Of a stretch of 64,000 nt of DNA, positions 55,424-64,000 are shown one piece after another. The notes beneath the pieces were generated by a model, which saw only the letters and a program-made list of their open reading frames with translations, was not told the origin of the DNA and did not search any database. Within the stretch, counting starts at the first letter, position 1, and the number at the start of each line of letters is the position of its first letter. The DNA is taken from contig NZ_JABJVV010000010.1 of the NCBI RefSeq assembly GCF_013155545.1, forward strand, positions 186,001 to 250,000, given 5' to 3'. The DNA comes from Caenimonas soli. GTDB lineage: Bacteria; Pseudomonadota; Gammaproteobacteria; Burkholderiales; Burkholderiaceae_C. Both the position numbers and the translations under genes were made by a program.

Positions 55424-56722
55424 ATGTCCCCCGCATCTCCAGCGCCCACCCGGCGCAGCTTTTTGACCACTTCGGCAGCCGCCTTGAGTGTGGGCGCGTT
55501 CTCAGGCCCGGGCTTTGCCCAGAGCCTTGGCGCCGTTCCAACGGGAGGCAAGGCGATACGCCCCTTCCGCATCAACGTTGCGCAAGAGGCGCTCATCGAC
55601 CTGCGCCGCCGCGTGCAGGCGACGCGATGGCCCGACCGGGAAACCGTCGCCGATCAATCCCAAGGCGTGCGCCTGGACAAAATCCAGGAACTCGTGCGCT
55701 ACTGGGGGACAGGGTACGACTGGCGCAAGGCTGAAGCGAAGCTCAATGCCTTGCCCCAGTTCATCACCGAGATCGACGGGCTCGACATTCAATTCGTACA
55801 CGTGCGCTCGCGCCATCCGGACGCCATGCCGCTGATCATGACCCACGGCTGGCCCGGTTCGATCTTCGAACTCCTGAAGGTCATCGGTCCCCTCACCGAT
55901 CCCACCGCCCATGGCGGCCGGGCCGAAGACGCCTTCCATCTCGTTCTGCCTTCGCTGCCTGGCTATGGCTTCTCGGGAAAGCCGCAGGGCACTGGCTGGG
56001 GCCCCGAGCGCATCGCCCGCGCCTGGGCCGAGCTGATGACCCGCCTGGGCTACTCGCGCTACGTGTCGCAAGGCGGCGACTGGGGTGCCATCGTTACCGA
56101 TGCCATGGCCCGTCAGGCGCCTCCCGGTTTGCTCGGGATTCACGTCAACAGGATCGAGCGGGCGACGACCGTCCCGCCCGAGGTTGCCAGAGCGCTGGCC
56201 GCCGGGGATCCTGCGCCTGCGGGCCTGAGCCCGGAGGAACGGGTGGTGTTCGGCGAGATCAGGGACTTCTTCAAGAATGGTTTCGGATACGCGTCGATCA
56301 TGGCGACGCGTCCGCAAACCATCGGATACGGCCTGGCCGACTCGCCGGTGGCACTGGCGGCCTGGTTCTATGACAAGTTCGCCGACTGGGTGTTCACCCG
56401 CGGCGAACCGGAGCGATCACTCACGCGGGACGAGATGCTCGACGACATCACGCTCTACTGGCTCACGAATACCGGGACCTCGAGCGCGCGGATTTACTGG
56501 GAAAGCAGCGCCGGCGGCTACAAGCCTGCAGTTGTCTCGATTCCGGCGGCGGTGACGATTTTTCCCGGAGAGGTCTACAAGCCGCCAAAGAGCTGGGCGC
56601 AGCGGGCCTACCCGAACCTCATCTACTACAACCGCGTGGAGAAAGGCGGACACTTCGCCGCCTGGGAAGAGCCGCAGCTGTTCAGCGCCGAAGTGCGGGC
56701 CGCTTTTCGGTCGCTGCGTTGA
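55424..56722 (+). CDS. Exported epoxide hydrolase-like protein (EHN domain)
   Basis: The 432-residue protein starts with a twin-arginine signal (TRRSFLTTSAAALS). The mature part has an N-terminal EHN domain (PFRINVAQEALIDLRRRV onward) and an alpha/beta hydrolase core. The oxyanion segment is THGWPGS, the nucleophile elbow QGGDWGA with aspartate, and a C-terminal catalytic histidine in KGGHFAAWEEP. Such enzymes open epoxides; many Tat-exported members have unknown substrates. It follows ohr by 30 bases on the same strand and is convergent with the isomerase gene. Confidence 0.88.
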   Translation: MSPASPAPTRRSFLTTSAAALSVGAFSGPGFAQSLGAVPTGGKAIRPFRINVAQEALIDLRRRVQATRWPDRETVADQSQGVRLDKIQELVRYWGTGYDWRKAEAKLNALPQFITEIDGLDIQFVHVRSRHPDAMPLIMTHGWPGSIFELLKVIGPLTDPTAHGGRAEDAFHLVLPSLPGYGFSGKPQGTGWGPERIARAWAELMTRLGYSRYVSQGGDWGAIVTDAMARQAPPGLLGIHVNRIERATTVPPEVARALAAGDPAPAGLSPEERVVFGEIRDFFKNGFGYASIMATRPQTIGYGLADSPVALAAWFYDKFADWVFTRGEPERSLTRDEMLDDITLYWLTNTGTSSARIYWESSAGGYKPAVVSIPAAVTIFPGEVYKPPKSWAQRAYPNLIYYNRVEKGGHFAAWEEPQLFSAEVRAAFRSLR

Positions 56723-56724
56723 CG

Positions 56725-57324
56725 TCATCCTGCCAGGGCCCGCTGGACGAAGTCCAGGCGGTCCTGGCCCCAGAAGATCTCGCCATCGATGACGTAGCTG
56801 GGCGCTCCGAAGATTTGCGTTTCGATCGCCTTTCGCGTGTTCTGCTCGAACAGCGTCTGCACCTCCGGGCCCAGGGCCTGCTCGTTGCGCTCGGCAGGCA
56901 ATCCGCACTCGCTGGCGAGCTGGGCCAGCACCGCGGCGTTGGAAATGTCCCGGTCCTGCGCCCAGACGGCCGCGAACACGGCGCCCGAGATTCGCATCGC
57001 GGCGTCCTGGCCGTCATGCAGGAAGACCGCCGTAATGAGCTTGGCGGCGAGGTCCGCCGGAACCGGAAAGAACTTCGGCCGAAGATTCATCGGAACGCCA
57101 AGATACTTGGAGAAGCGCTCGAGTTCGACCAGCCGATAGGCCTGCCGCTGCGCCGGCCTCTGGGCGAGAGGTACGCCGCCGGAGACCGCGAAGACCGCGT
57201 TGATGTCGACAGGCCGAACGTGGACGGTCGCGCCGGCGGCTTTGGTGATGGCGGTGAAGCGCTCGTGCCCAAGGTAAGTCCACGGGCTCAGCGGGGCGAA
57301 GTAGTAGTCGATGGTGCGGCTCAA
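56725..57324 (-). CDS. 2-hydroxychromene-2-carboxylate isomerase family protein (DsbA fold)
   Basis: The 199-residue protein has a kappa-GST/DsbA-like fold. It begins with YYFAPLSPWTYLG, where Ser13 is the glutathione-activating position, and carries the C-terminal FGAPSYVIDGEIFWGQDRL motif typical of HCCA isomerases. Members act in naphthalene-type aromatic degradation, but many are generic glutathione-dependent isomerases. It is convergent with the epoxide hydrolase gene (2 bases apart) and divergent from the response regulator. Confidence 0.86.
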   Translation of the reverse strand: MSRTIDYYFAPLSPWTYLGHERFTAITKAAGATVHVRPVDINAVFAVSGGVPLAQRPAQRQAYRLVELERFSKYLGVPMNLRPKFFPVPADLAAKLITAVFLHDGQDAAMRISGAVFAAVWAQDRDISNAAVLAQLASECGLPAERNEQALGPEVQTLFEQNTRKAIETQIFGAPSYVIDGEIFWGQDRLDFVQRALAG

Positions 57325-57488
57325 GGGATTCTCCAGGCTATGGTGAGGAATGGGCAGCTGGCGAGTCTATTGGCCAAGCCCCTCTCGATTCGAACTTCAC
57401 GAAACATAGTGTCGTACTCTGCCCTGCGGATACTTAGAAATACAAACCTCATGCACGTCGCAAGGCAGCGGGCTACAGTTCGACCATC

Positions 57489-58229
57489 ATGATTCCAAAG
57501 ACCTCCGATCACGTCCTCATCGTCGACGACGACCGGGAAATCCGCGAGCTGCTGAGCACCTACCTGGTCAAGAACGGCCTGCGCGTCGTCGCCGTGCCCA
57601 CGGGCCGCCACATGCGCGCGGCCCTGGAGGAATCGGGCCCCTTCGACCTCATCATCCTGGATTTGATGCTGCCGGGCGAGGACGGGCTGACGCTCTGCCG
57701 CGATCTGCGCTCGGGTAAGTACAAAGCAATGCCCATCCTGATGCTGACGGCCCGCAGCGAGGAGGCCGACCGCATCCTCGGCCTGGAAATGGGCGCCGAC
57801 GACTATCTGGCCAAGCCATTTGCCGCCAGGGAATTGCTGGCGCGGCTGCGCGCCGTGCTGCGGCGGACGAGGATGCTGCCTCCGAACATGCGGTTGACCG
57901 AAGCATCCCAAAAGCTGGCTTTCGGAGAGTGGCGGGTGGATACCACCGCGCGCCACCTGCTGGACGAAAGCGGCGTGATGGTGGCGCTCAGCGGTGCCGA
58001 ATACCGCCTCTTGCGGGTGTTCCTCGACCATCCGCAGAAGGTACTGAGCCGCGACCAGTTGCTCAGCCTGACCCAGGGCCGGGAAGCGGAGCTCTTCGAG
58101 CGTTCGATCGACCTGCTCGTCAGCAGGCTGCGCCAGCGACTTGGCGACGATGCACGCGAGCCCCGCTACATCAAGACCGTGCGCAGCGAGGGCTACGTCT
58201 TCTCATCGACAGTCCACGCGCAGGATTGA
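57489..58229 (+). CDS. OmpR-family two-component response regulator
   Basis: The 246-residue regulator has an N-terminal receiver domain (acidic DDDRE near 13-17, phospho-acceptor Asp58 in LILDLMLPGEDG, conserved Lys in YLAKPF). The C-terminal winged-helix DNA-binding domain ends YIKTVRSEGYVF. No histidine kinase gene follows; instead a convergent LysR gene is 5 bases from its stop. A candidate partner kinase lies at 63081 in the same orientation. The cue and targets are unknown. Confidence 0.93.
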   Translation: MIPKTSDHVLIVDDDREIRELLSTYLVKNGLRVVAVPTGRHMRAALEESGPFDLIILDLMLPGEDGLTLCRDLRSGKYKAMPILMLTARSEEADRILGLEMGADDYLAKPFAARELLARLRAVLRRTRMLPPNMRLTEASQKLAFGEWRVDTTARHLLDESGVMVALSGAEYRLLRVFLDHPQKVLSRDQLLSLTQGREAELFERSIDLLVSRLRQRLGDDAREPRYIKTVRSEGYVFSSTVHAQD

Positions 58230-58234
58230 GGCAA

Positions 58235-59155
58235 TCATCGCCGGCCGTTGAACACGGAAAACTTCTTCTGGATCTGCGTTAGCAACCGGCTTGCGGCGAC
58301 CGACAGCGGCCTCCCCCGCCGAACGATCAGCCTGACCTGCGCGCTCTTGCAAAGCGGGTGGGAAAGGTCGAGCGCCGTCAGGTGGCCCGCCTCGATTTCC
58401 GGGGCCGCGGCCAGGCCGGCGCCGATGAACGTCACGCCGTTGGTGGTTCTCACAAATCGCTTGAGGCCGACGACCGAGTTGCTGCGGAACGAGGCATGCA
58501 GCTTCACATGCTCCGCGTATTCCAGAAGTTCCACCAGGCGGCCGATGCCGTAACCGGGTGGCATGAGGGCCAAGGGGAACGGCGTGATCTGCCGTATATG
58601 GATAGGGCCGGCGATCTCGGTCAACGGATGCCCGGCCCGCACCAGGAGTTTGGCGGGCGCCGCGGCGCTGGCGACGAAGTCCAGCTGCGGATCGGACTGC
58701 GGGTTGTAGGCCAGGCCGATGTGCGCGGCATCTTCCGTGACTTCGCCAATCAGTTCGCTCACGGGCAGTGCATCGAGCATCACGGAAAGCTTGGGATGCG
58801 CCTCGCAGAAAGGCGCGACGACCTGCTCCAGCAAGCCGTCGATGAAACCCTCGCTGGCGACAATCCTCACGCTGCCCGCGTCCATCGATTCGATGGCGCG
58901 CAGCCGATCGGCGAGCTGCTCCTGGTGCGCCTGGCAGCCTTTCCAGTATTCGAGCACGTGGGATGCGGCATCGGTAGGCACGACGCCCCGCGCCTGCCGC
59001 TCGAACAGGACCAGTCCCAATTCCTCCTCCAGCAAAGCGACTTGCCGGGTAATGACCGACGGCGCCGTGTTGAGCGCATCCGCCGCCCCGCGGATCGAGC
59101 CGTGCACCAGGACTTCACGAAAGTACTTCAGCCGTTTCTGGTTGATCTCGCGCAT
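58235..59155 (-). CDS. LysR-family transcriptional regulator
   Basis: The 306-residue regulator has a LysR winged HTH ([23 protein letters not shown] within residues 8-30) that is divergent from many LysR proteins, with [17 protein letters not shown] as recognition region. I chose the ATG at 59155; a GTG at 59182 is possible. A perfect palindrome at 59174-59190 lies just upstream. The gene is divergent from a Bug/M81-peptidase pair that it probably controls. Confidence 0.9.
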   Translation of the reverse strand: MREINQKRLKYFREVLVHGSIRGAADALNTAPSVITRQVALLEEELGLVLFERQARGVVPTDAASHVLEYWKGCQAHQEQLADRLRAIESMDAGSVRIVASEGFIDGLLEQVVAPFCEAHPKLSVMLDALPVSELIGEVTEDAAHIGLAYNPQSDPQLDFVASAAAPAKLLVRAGHPLTEIAGPIHIRQITPFPLALMPPGYGIGRLVELLEYAEHVKLHASFRSNSVVGLKRFVRTTNGVTFIGAGLAAAPEIEAGHLTALDLSHPLCKSAQVRLIVRRGRPLSVAASRLLTQIQKKFSVFNGRR

Positions 59156-59173
59156 GGTCCGTGCCTGATGAGC

Positions 59174-59190
59174 GTTGCTCACTGAGCAAC
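59174..59190. promoter_or_regulatory. Palindrome in LysR/Bug divergent promoter
   Basis: GTTGCTC-ACT-GAGCAAC is a perfect 7-3-7 dyad located 19 bases upstream of the LysR ATG and about 110 before the Bug gene start. It contains the T-N11-A core expected for LysR-type regulators, so it is a likely autoregulatory site. Confidence 0.55.
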
Positions 59191-59298
59191 GAAGTGGTTA
59201 AAAAATTGCTATTGGTCGAACGCATCGTACACCGAACAATTTGCTTGAACGCGACTCCCCGCGTCCCCAGCAACCGCCACTTGAAAGATGAGGATGAC

Positions 59299-60303
59299 AT
59301 GCGCAACATCACGAACCACCCCGCCATTCGCCTGATGGCAGGCTTTCTCCTCGCGGCGGTCACTGCCGGATCCGCCCTTGCGTCGGAGGCGTTTCCGTCC
59401 AAGCCGGTCACCATGCTGGTGGCATTTCCGCCCGGCGGCCCCGCCGACGTGCTGGCGCGCGCCATGCAACCGGCCATGGCAAGGGTGCTGGGCCAGCCGC
59501 TCGTCATCGAGAACCTGCCCGGCGCCCTGGGCGTGCTGGCGGTGCAGCGGCTCATGAGCCGGCCGGCCGATGGCTACACGCTCATCATGGGCTCGCCCAA
59601 CGAAGCGATCTTCGCGCCGCTGGCCAACGCCTCGGCGAAATACAAGGCGGAAGACCTCGCGCTGATCGCCCCGATTTCGACACATCCGCTGGTGGTGATG
59701 GCCCGGCCCGACCTGCCCTACACCAGCCTGGAGCAGCTCATCGCCGCCAGCAAGAAGCCCGGCAGCCAGAGCCTGACCTTCGGCAGCCCCGGCCATGGAT
59801 CGATGTACCACATCGTTTCCGAATACATGGCGCAGACCACCGGCGCCAAGCTGCTCCATGTGCCCTACAAGGGAGCCGCGCCGATGATGCAGGACCTGGC
59901 CGGCAAGTCGATCGACATCACCATCCTGCCGAATCTCGGGGGCTCGATCCAGCTCATCGAGAGCGGCAAGATCAAGGCGATCAACGTGCTGGACACCCAG
60001 CGCATGCGCACGCTCCCGGATGTGCCCGCCATCTCCGAGGCCGGCATCCAGCAGAAGGCCGAGCTCGTGCATTCCATCTGGCTGGCCGTGATGGCCAAGG
60101 CCGGCATTCCGGCCGACCGTGCGCGGGTGCTGCTCGAGGCGTCGCAACAGGCCATCCAATCTCCTGAGGTTGCCAGGGCGCTGGAGTTGTCCGGCACCCA
60201 TCCGCTGAAACCGCAATCATTGGCAACTTCCGCGAAGTTCTATGCCGATGAGACAGCCAAGCTGGAAAAGATGGCACGCTCCATCAAGCTGACCGCCCAA
60301 TGA
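59299..60303 (+). CDS. Bug/TctC-family solute-binding protein
   Basis: The 334-residue periplasmic protein has a signal peptide ending AGSALASE. The Bug pattern FPSKPVTMLVAFPPGGPADVLARAM, the NLPGALGVLA turn and the HVPYKGAAPMMQDL segment are clear. The ATG at 59299 is preceded by AGATGAGGATG, a modest ribosome site. No permease genes are nearby. It is followed 28 bases later by an M81 peptidase gene, so its ligand may be a peptide-like or amide substrate. Confidence 0.93.
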   Translation: MRNITNHPAIRLMAGFLLAAVTAGSALASEAFPSKPVTMLVAFPPGGPADVLARAMQPAMARVLGQPLVIENLPGALGVLAVQRLMSRPADGYTLIMGSPNEAIFAPLANASAKYKAEDLALIAPISTHPLVVMARPDLPYTSLEQLIAASKKPGSQSLTFGSPGHGSMYHIVSEYMAQTTGAKLLHVPYKGAAPMMQDLAGKSIDITILPNLGGSIQLIESGKIKAINVLDTQRMRTLPDVPAISEAGIQQKAELVHSIWLAVMAKAGIPADRARVLLEASQQAIQSPEVARALELSGTHPLKPQSLATSAKFYADETAKLEKMARSIKLTAQ

Positions 60304-60331
60304 TCAACCACGTTTGCAAGAAAGCTCTCCC

Positions 60332-61846
60332 GTGAACATCCTCGTCGCCGGTTTCCAGCATGAGACCAACACCTTCGCCCCCACCATGGCCACCTACGAG
60401 AGCTTCGTGCGCGGCGAAGACTTTCCCGGCCTCGTGCGCGGCGAAGCCATTTTGGGGCTGCTGAACGTCAATCTTCCGATCAGCGGCTTCATCCATGCGG
60501 TGCGCGAGCAGGGTCACACCGTGACGCCCGTCATTTGGGCGGGTGCCGGGGCCTCGGCCCACGTCACGACCGACGCCTACGAACGCATCGCCGGTGAGAT
60601 CGTGCAAGCCGTGAAAACGGCTTCGTTCGATGCCATCTACCTGGACCTGCACGGCGCCATGGTCACGCAGCACCTGGACGACGGCGAAGGCGAACTGCTG
60701 GCACGCATCCGCGCGCTGGTGGGCAATGAGATGAAGATCGTGGTTTCGCTCGATCTGCACGGCAACGTCACCGAAAAGATGCTCGCGCTGGCGGACGGGC
60801 TGGTCGCCTATCGCACCTATCCCCACGTCGACATGGCGGATACGGGCCGCAGGGCGGGCGAGCTCCTGATGACCTTGATGAGCACGGAAGCGCCGGTGCA
60901 CTTGGTTGCACGGCGCCTGCCCTTCCTCATACCGGTGAACAGCATGTCCACTGTGATGGAGCCTGCGCAAGGCATCTATGAGCTGCTGGAAGAACTGGAA
61001 GCCGAAGGCGTGCTCTCCCTCTCTTTCGCCCCGGGCTTTCCGGCGGCCGATTTTGCGGAATGCGGGCCCGTGATCTGGGGCTATGGTTTCGACAAGGCGC
61101 GGATCGAGCGGGTGGTCGACACCTTGTTCTCGGGCGCATGCCATCCTGAAGAGCAGTGGTCAGTGCAGTTCGAGCAGCCCGACGCAGCAGTGCAAAGGGC
61201 CATCAGCATTGCGCAAACGGCATCTCGGCCAGTGATCATTGCCGATACGCAGGACAACCCCGGTGTGGGCGGCGACTCGAACACCACGGGCCTACTACGA
61301 GCGCTGCTGAAATACGGCGCAAAAGATGCGGCCATCGGCCTGATCTGCGACCCTGCTGCGGCCGCGGCAGCGCATAAGGCGGGCGTCGGCGGGCGAATCG
61401 ACATCGCATTGGGTGGATGCCCCCAGGTGGAAGGTGACGCGCCACTGAGTGCCTCGTACCAAGTTGAGGCGCTTTCCGATGGCAAGTTCATCTTCGGCGG
61501 CCCGATGATGAACGGAAAGGAGGCCGACCTGGGGCCGATGGCGTGCCTCCGGATCGACGGCGTGCGCATCGCGGTGAGCTCCGCCAAGGCCCAGCTGCTG
61601 GACCGCAACATGTACCGCACGGTCGGCATCCATCCCGAGCAAATGAAGATCCTGGTGAACAAGAGCTCGGTTCATTTCCGCGCGGACTTCGCCGCAATCG
61701 CCGAGGAGATCCTGGTGGCGCGGTCGCCCGGCCCCTTCATCGCCGATCCGGCCGACCTGCCCTGGCGGCACCTGCGCCAGGGCATGCGGACCAAGCCGAA
61801 CGGCGCGGCGTTCTCCCGCGATGTTCCGGCCTTCAGCGACGTGTAG
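60332..61846 (+). CDS. M81 family metallopeptidase (MlrC-like)
   Basis: The 504-residue protein matches the MlrC family, whose founding member degrades linearised microcystin products. Putative metal residues are in GFQHETNTF near the N terminus, DLHGAMV and the PHVDMADTG block. The C-terminal MlrC domain includes NPGVGGDSNTTGLL. The start is most likely the GTG at 60332, since the family begins NILVAGFQHE; a TTG lies six codons upstream. It follows the Bug gene, a pairing I recall as common in Burkholderiales. It probably hydrolyses the imported compound. The last 14 bases overlap the convergent hydrolase gene. Confidence 0.88.
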   Translation: MNILVAGFQHETNTFAPTMATYESFVRGEDFPGLVRGEAILGLLNVNLPISGFIHAVREQGHTVTPVIWAGAGASAHVTTDAYERIAGEIVQAVKTASFDAIYLDLHGAMVTQHLDDGEGELLARIRALVGNEMKIVVSLDLHGNVTEKMLALADGLVAYRTYPHVDMADTGRRAGELLMTLMSTEAPVHLVARRLPFLIPVNSMSTVMEPAQGIYELLEELEAEGVLSLSFAPGFPAADFAECGPVIWGYGFDKARIERVVDTLFSGACHPEEQWSVQFEQPDAAVQRAISIAQTASRPVIIADTQDNPGVGGDSNTTGLLRALLKYGAKDAAIGLICDPAAAAAAHKAGVGGRIDIALGGCPQVEGDAPLSASYQVEALSDGKFIFGGPMMNGKEADLGPMACLRIDGVRIAVSSAKAQLLDRNMYRTVGIHPEQMKILVNKSSVHFRADFAAIAEEILVARSPGPFIADPADLPWRHLRQGMRTKPNGAAFSRDVPAFSDV

Positions 61847-62852
61847 ACGCAAGAACCCAGACGGCATCGGCAAAAGCCTGCGGTGCCTCCTGCGGAACGT
61901 TATGCCCCGCGTTCACGATCTGGTGCGACCGCGGGCCGCTGAACTTCGCGGCATAGGACTTTCCATCGGTGGCCGGCACGACGCCGTCCGAGTCGCCATC
62001 CATGGTGATCGTAGGCACGGTGATCACCGGCAGCGTGGCGAGCCGCTTCTCATACGCCTCGTACTGCGGAAAGCCCGGTGCCAGGCTCAGGCGCCAGCGG
62101 TAGTTGTGGATCACGATCGTCACGTAGTCCGGGTTGTCGAAGGACGCAGCGGTGCGCTCGAAGGTGGCCTCGTCGAAATTCCACTTCGGCGAATTCGTCT
62201 TCCACAGGATTCTGGCGATGTCGCGCCGGTTCGCCTCCAGGCCCAGGCGTCCACGCTCGGTGGCGAAGTAGTACTGGTACCACCAGCCATGTTCGGCCTT
62301 CGCCGGAAGCGGGAGCTTGTTGCCCGGCAGGTTGGTCATGATGTAGCCGTTCACCGAAAGCAGCCCCAGGCAGCGCTCCGGCCAGAGCGCCGCGATGATG
62401 CAGGCCGTGCGGGCACCCCAGTCGTAGCCCACCATCACGGCGCGGTCGATCCCGAGCGCGTCGAGCAAGGCGATCTGATCGAGGGCCACCGCCGCCTGCT
62501 GGGCGGAGCGGGGGTTCGCGCTGTCCAGGAAACGCGTGCTGCCGTGGCCGCGCAGGTGCGGCACGATCACGCGACAACCTCGGGCGGCGAGCAGCGGCGC
62601 CACCTCGGCATAGCTGTGGACGTCGTACGGGTAGCCATGCAGCAGCAGCACCGGAGTGCCGTCGACGGGTCCGGTTTCGTAGTAACCGACATCCAGCTCT
62701 CCCGCACGGATCTGCCTGATCGGCTCGAATTTGCGCGGCACGGGCGAGGAGCCTGCATGAGCGGTACTCATGAGTGCGAGCTCTGCGACCGCGAAGCTGG
62801 CGGCTGCGCTACCCAGAAAATTCCTGCGCTGGCGATTGACTTCTTCGGACAT
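61833..62852 (-). CDS. Exported alpha/beta hydrolase (epoxide hydrolase/dehalogenase-like)
   Basis: The 339-residue protein starts with a twin-arginine signal (RQRRNFLGSAAASF) ending near residue 32. The core has the oxyanion motif LLHGYPYDVHSY, the nucleophile elbow VGYDWGAR with aspartate in place of serine, and a catalytic histidine in VNAGHNVPQEAP. An Asp nucleophile points to haloalkane dehalogenase or epoxide hydrolase chemistry. It is convergent with the M81 gene and overlaps it by 14 bases. Two Tat-exported hydrolases of this superfamily occur within about 6 kb. Confidence 0.86.
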   Translation of the reverse strand: MSEEVNRQRRNFLGSAAASFAVAELALMSTAHAGSSPVPRKFEPIRQIRAGELDVGYYETGPVDGTPVLLLHGYPYDVHSYAEVAPLLAARGCRVIVPHLRGHGSTRFLDSANPRSAQQAAVALDQIALLDALGIDRAVMVGYDWGARTACIIAALWPERCLGLLSVNGYIMTNLPGNKLPLPAKAEHGWWYQYYFATERGRLGLEANRRDIARILWKTNSPKWNFDEATFERTAASFDNPDYVTIVIHNYRWRLSLAPGFPQYEAYEKRLATLPVITVPTITMDGDSDGVVPATDGKSYAAKFSGPRSHQIVNAGHNVPQEAPQAFADAVWVLASTRR

Positions 62853-62920
62853 CTGCGTTTCCTTGTGTGGAGTGGAGGATCTGTCGCTCCATTGGATTCA
62901 CGGCATGTATCGCAGCTGTG

Positions 62921-63010
62921 TCACGCACCGGGCGGTCTTGTATTGCCCTGTGCATCAGCCGCACCAGATACACAGGCGTACAAAACCAGCACCGCCACGT
63001 AATGTTTCAT
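62921..63010 (-). CDS. Possible 29-residue signal-peptide stub
   Basis: An ATG at 63010 with GGAAGG upstream opens a 29-codon frame. Residues 1-21 (MKHYVAVLVLYACVSGAADAQ) look like a complete Sec signal peptide, after which only eight residues remain before the stop. It may be the leftover start of a decayed secreted protein or a small peptide. There is no other gene between the hydrolase and the kinase. Confidence 0.25.
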   Translation of the reverse strand: MKHYVAVLVLYACVSGAADAQGNTRPPGA

Positions 63011-63080
63011 GTCGCCTTCCGATACCCAACACACTGCAATACAAGCCGGCGGCGTTTCGGGTGAACACGGGTCTATAACC

Positions 63081-64000
63081 ATGACCATGCCCATGCCAGA
63101 AAACCCCCCTTCCCAAGGCTTGCGCCGGCTGATGCCGCGCTCCCTGTTCGCCCGCGTGACCCTGATCATCGTCGTGGGGTTGGCGATTGCCCAGCTGCTG
63201 ACTTTCGCGGCCGTCCGCTATGAGCGCGGCATCGCTATGCGCGAGCTGATGATGATGGGAATCGAGCGCGACATCGCCAGCTCGGTCGCCATCCTCGACC
63301 GGCTGCCTGCCGAGGAGCGAGACGGCTGGCTGGGCCGCCTGGAGCGGCGCAACTACCGTTTTCTTCTAGGCGGCAGTGTCACGGGTGCGGAACCGGAATC
63401 GCCGCTTTTGCGGCAGTTCACCGCGGCCATCACCAACGCATTGAGTCCGTTCGAGGTCATCAAGGTGGCGCAGACCAGCGAGCCGCGCGAGAGCATACGC
63501 ATCCAGGTCCGGCTGACGGACGGGACTACGGCGATCGTCGACGCAAGGCCCGTGGGCATGCCGGTCTCCACCTGGGTCATGTGGGCGCTGCTGGTCCAGC
63601 TGGCGGTGCTGGCCGTCTGCGCCTGGTATGCGGTCCGCTTGGTCACGCGACCCCTGGCGCAGCTCGCCGCGGCGGCCGACGATCTGGGGCCCGACCTGAA
63701 GGGCCGGGAACTTGCCGAAGAAGGCCCCAGCGAGGTGGCGCACGCCGCGCGGGCGTTCAACGCAATGCAGCGGAGGATTGCCGGCTACATGGCCGAACGC
63801 GTGGAAATCCTGGCAGCCATCTCGCACGATCTCCAGACCCCGATCACCCGGATGCGGCTGCGCACCGATCTGATGGACAGCGGGGCGGACCAGGTGAAGT
63901 TCCGGCAAGACCTCGACGCCATGAATGTGCTGGTGCGTGAAGGCGTCACCTACGCGCGCACGCTGCACGGCACGACGGAAGCACCCTGTCGCATCGACGC
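63081..64000 (+). CDS. Sensor histidine kinase (EnvZ-like), 3'-truncated by window
   Basis: The reading frame from the ATG at 63081 stays open to the window end (306 codons seen). The protein has a first membrane helix (about 24-46), a periplasmic region of about 100 residues, a second helix (about 158-180), a HAMP segment beginning RLVTRPLAQLAAAADDL, and the phosphorylation box AISHDLQTPITRM with His249. The ATPase domain lies beyond the window. The layout is that of EnvZ-class kinases. It may partner the OmpR-type regulator at 57489, which lacks an adjacent kinase. Confidence 0.93.
   Translation, partial: MTMPMPENPPSQGLRRLMPRSLFARVTLIIVVGLAIAQLLTFAAVRYERGIAMRELMMMGIERDIASSVAILDRLPAEERDGWLGRLERRNYRFLLGGSVTGAEPESPLLRQFTAAITNALSPFEVIKVAQTSEPRESIRIQVRLTDGTTAIVDARPVGMPVSTWVMWALLVQLAVLAVCAWYAVRLVTRPLAQLAAAADDLGPDLKGRELAEEGPSEVAHAARAFNAMQRRIAGYMAERVEILAAISHDLQTPITRMRLRTDLMDSGADQVKFRQDLDAMNVLVREGVTYARTLHGTTEAPCRID

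Overview
The window is high-GC bacterial DNA. It most resembles Burkholderiales, probably Comamonadaceae (Variovorax/Ramlibacter/Polaromonas-like). The reasons are two Bug/TctC-type solute-binding proteins, a class I PhaC with phaA and phaB, a short-Q-loop (CIO-type) cytochrome bd, a pyruvate dehydrogenase whose E3 carries its own lipoyl domain, and GcvA-type LysR regulators. That placement is an inference from gene content; no rRNA is present to settle it. No CRISPR array, prophage or intact insertion sequence is visible.

Region 1 (1-5182, + strand) is housekeeping: prfB with its programmed +1 frameshift site in view, pepN, a PPi-type phosphofructokinase, and tRNA-Thr(CGU) followed by a strong terminator.

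Region 2 (5280-28475, all on the - strand) is a coherent central-carbon block. In transcription order it runs aceE-aceF-lpdA-esterase-maeB-lipA-dctA-ndh-phaC-phaA-phaB-phasin-like gene, then a nested inverted-repeat element, then cydA-cydB-dctB-dctD. Together these genes could sense and import C4-dicarboxylates (DctB/DctD, DctA), convert malate to pyruvate with NADPH (MaeB), make acetyl-CoA (PDH, with LipA building the lipoyl groups), store it as polyhydroxybutyrate (PhaA, PhaB, PhaC), and oxidise NADH (NDH-2, cytochrome bd). A G/C-rich palindromic repeat lies in frame inside the linkers of both aceF and lpdA.

Region 3 (28816-41205) begins with a lower-GC methyltransferase gene. A polyol/sugar-type ABC transporter operon with dhaL, dhaK and an extra solute-binding protein follows on the - strand. 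A LacI-family regulator and a second dhaK lie divergently on the + strand. Two near-identical nested-dyad operators sit between the two arms and flank a small orphan gene. No PTS component (DhaM) is present.

Region 4 (41530-57324) is an accessory catabolic region. It holds an aldehyde dehydrogenase next to a GcvA-like LysR gene, then two divergent operons that each contain a fuconolactonase-type amidohydrolase and a different kind of transporter: Bug solute-binding protein plus CoA-transferase plus enoyl-CoA hydratase on one side, and iron-type alcohol dehydrogenase plus a complete TRAP system on the other. A periplasmic redoxin, an Ohr/OsmC peroxiredoxin, a Tat-exported epoxide hydrolase and a DsbA-fold isomerase follow.

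Region 5 (57489-64000) has an OmpR-type response regulator and, about 4.9 kb further on, an EnvZ-like sensor kinase that runs off the window. Between them is a LysR / Bug / M81-peptidase / exported alpha-beta-hydrolase cassette.
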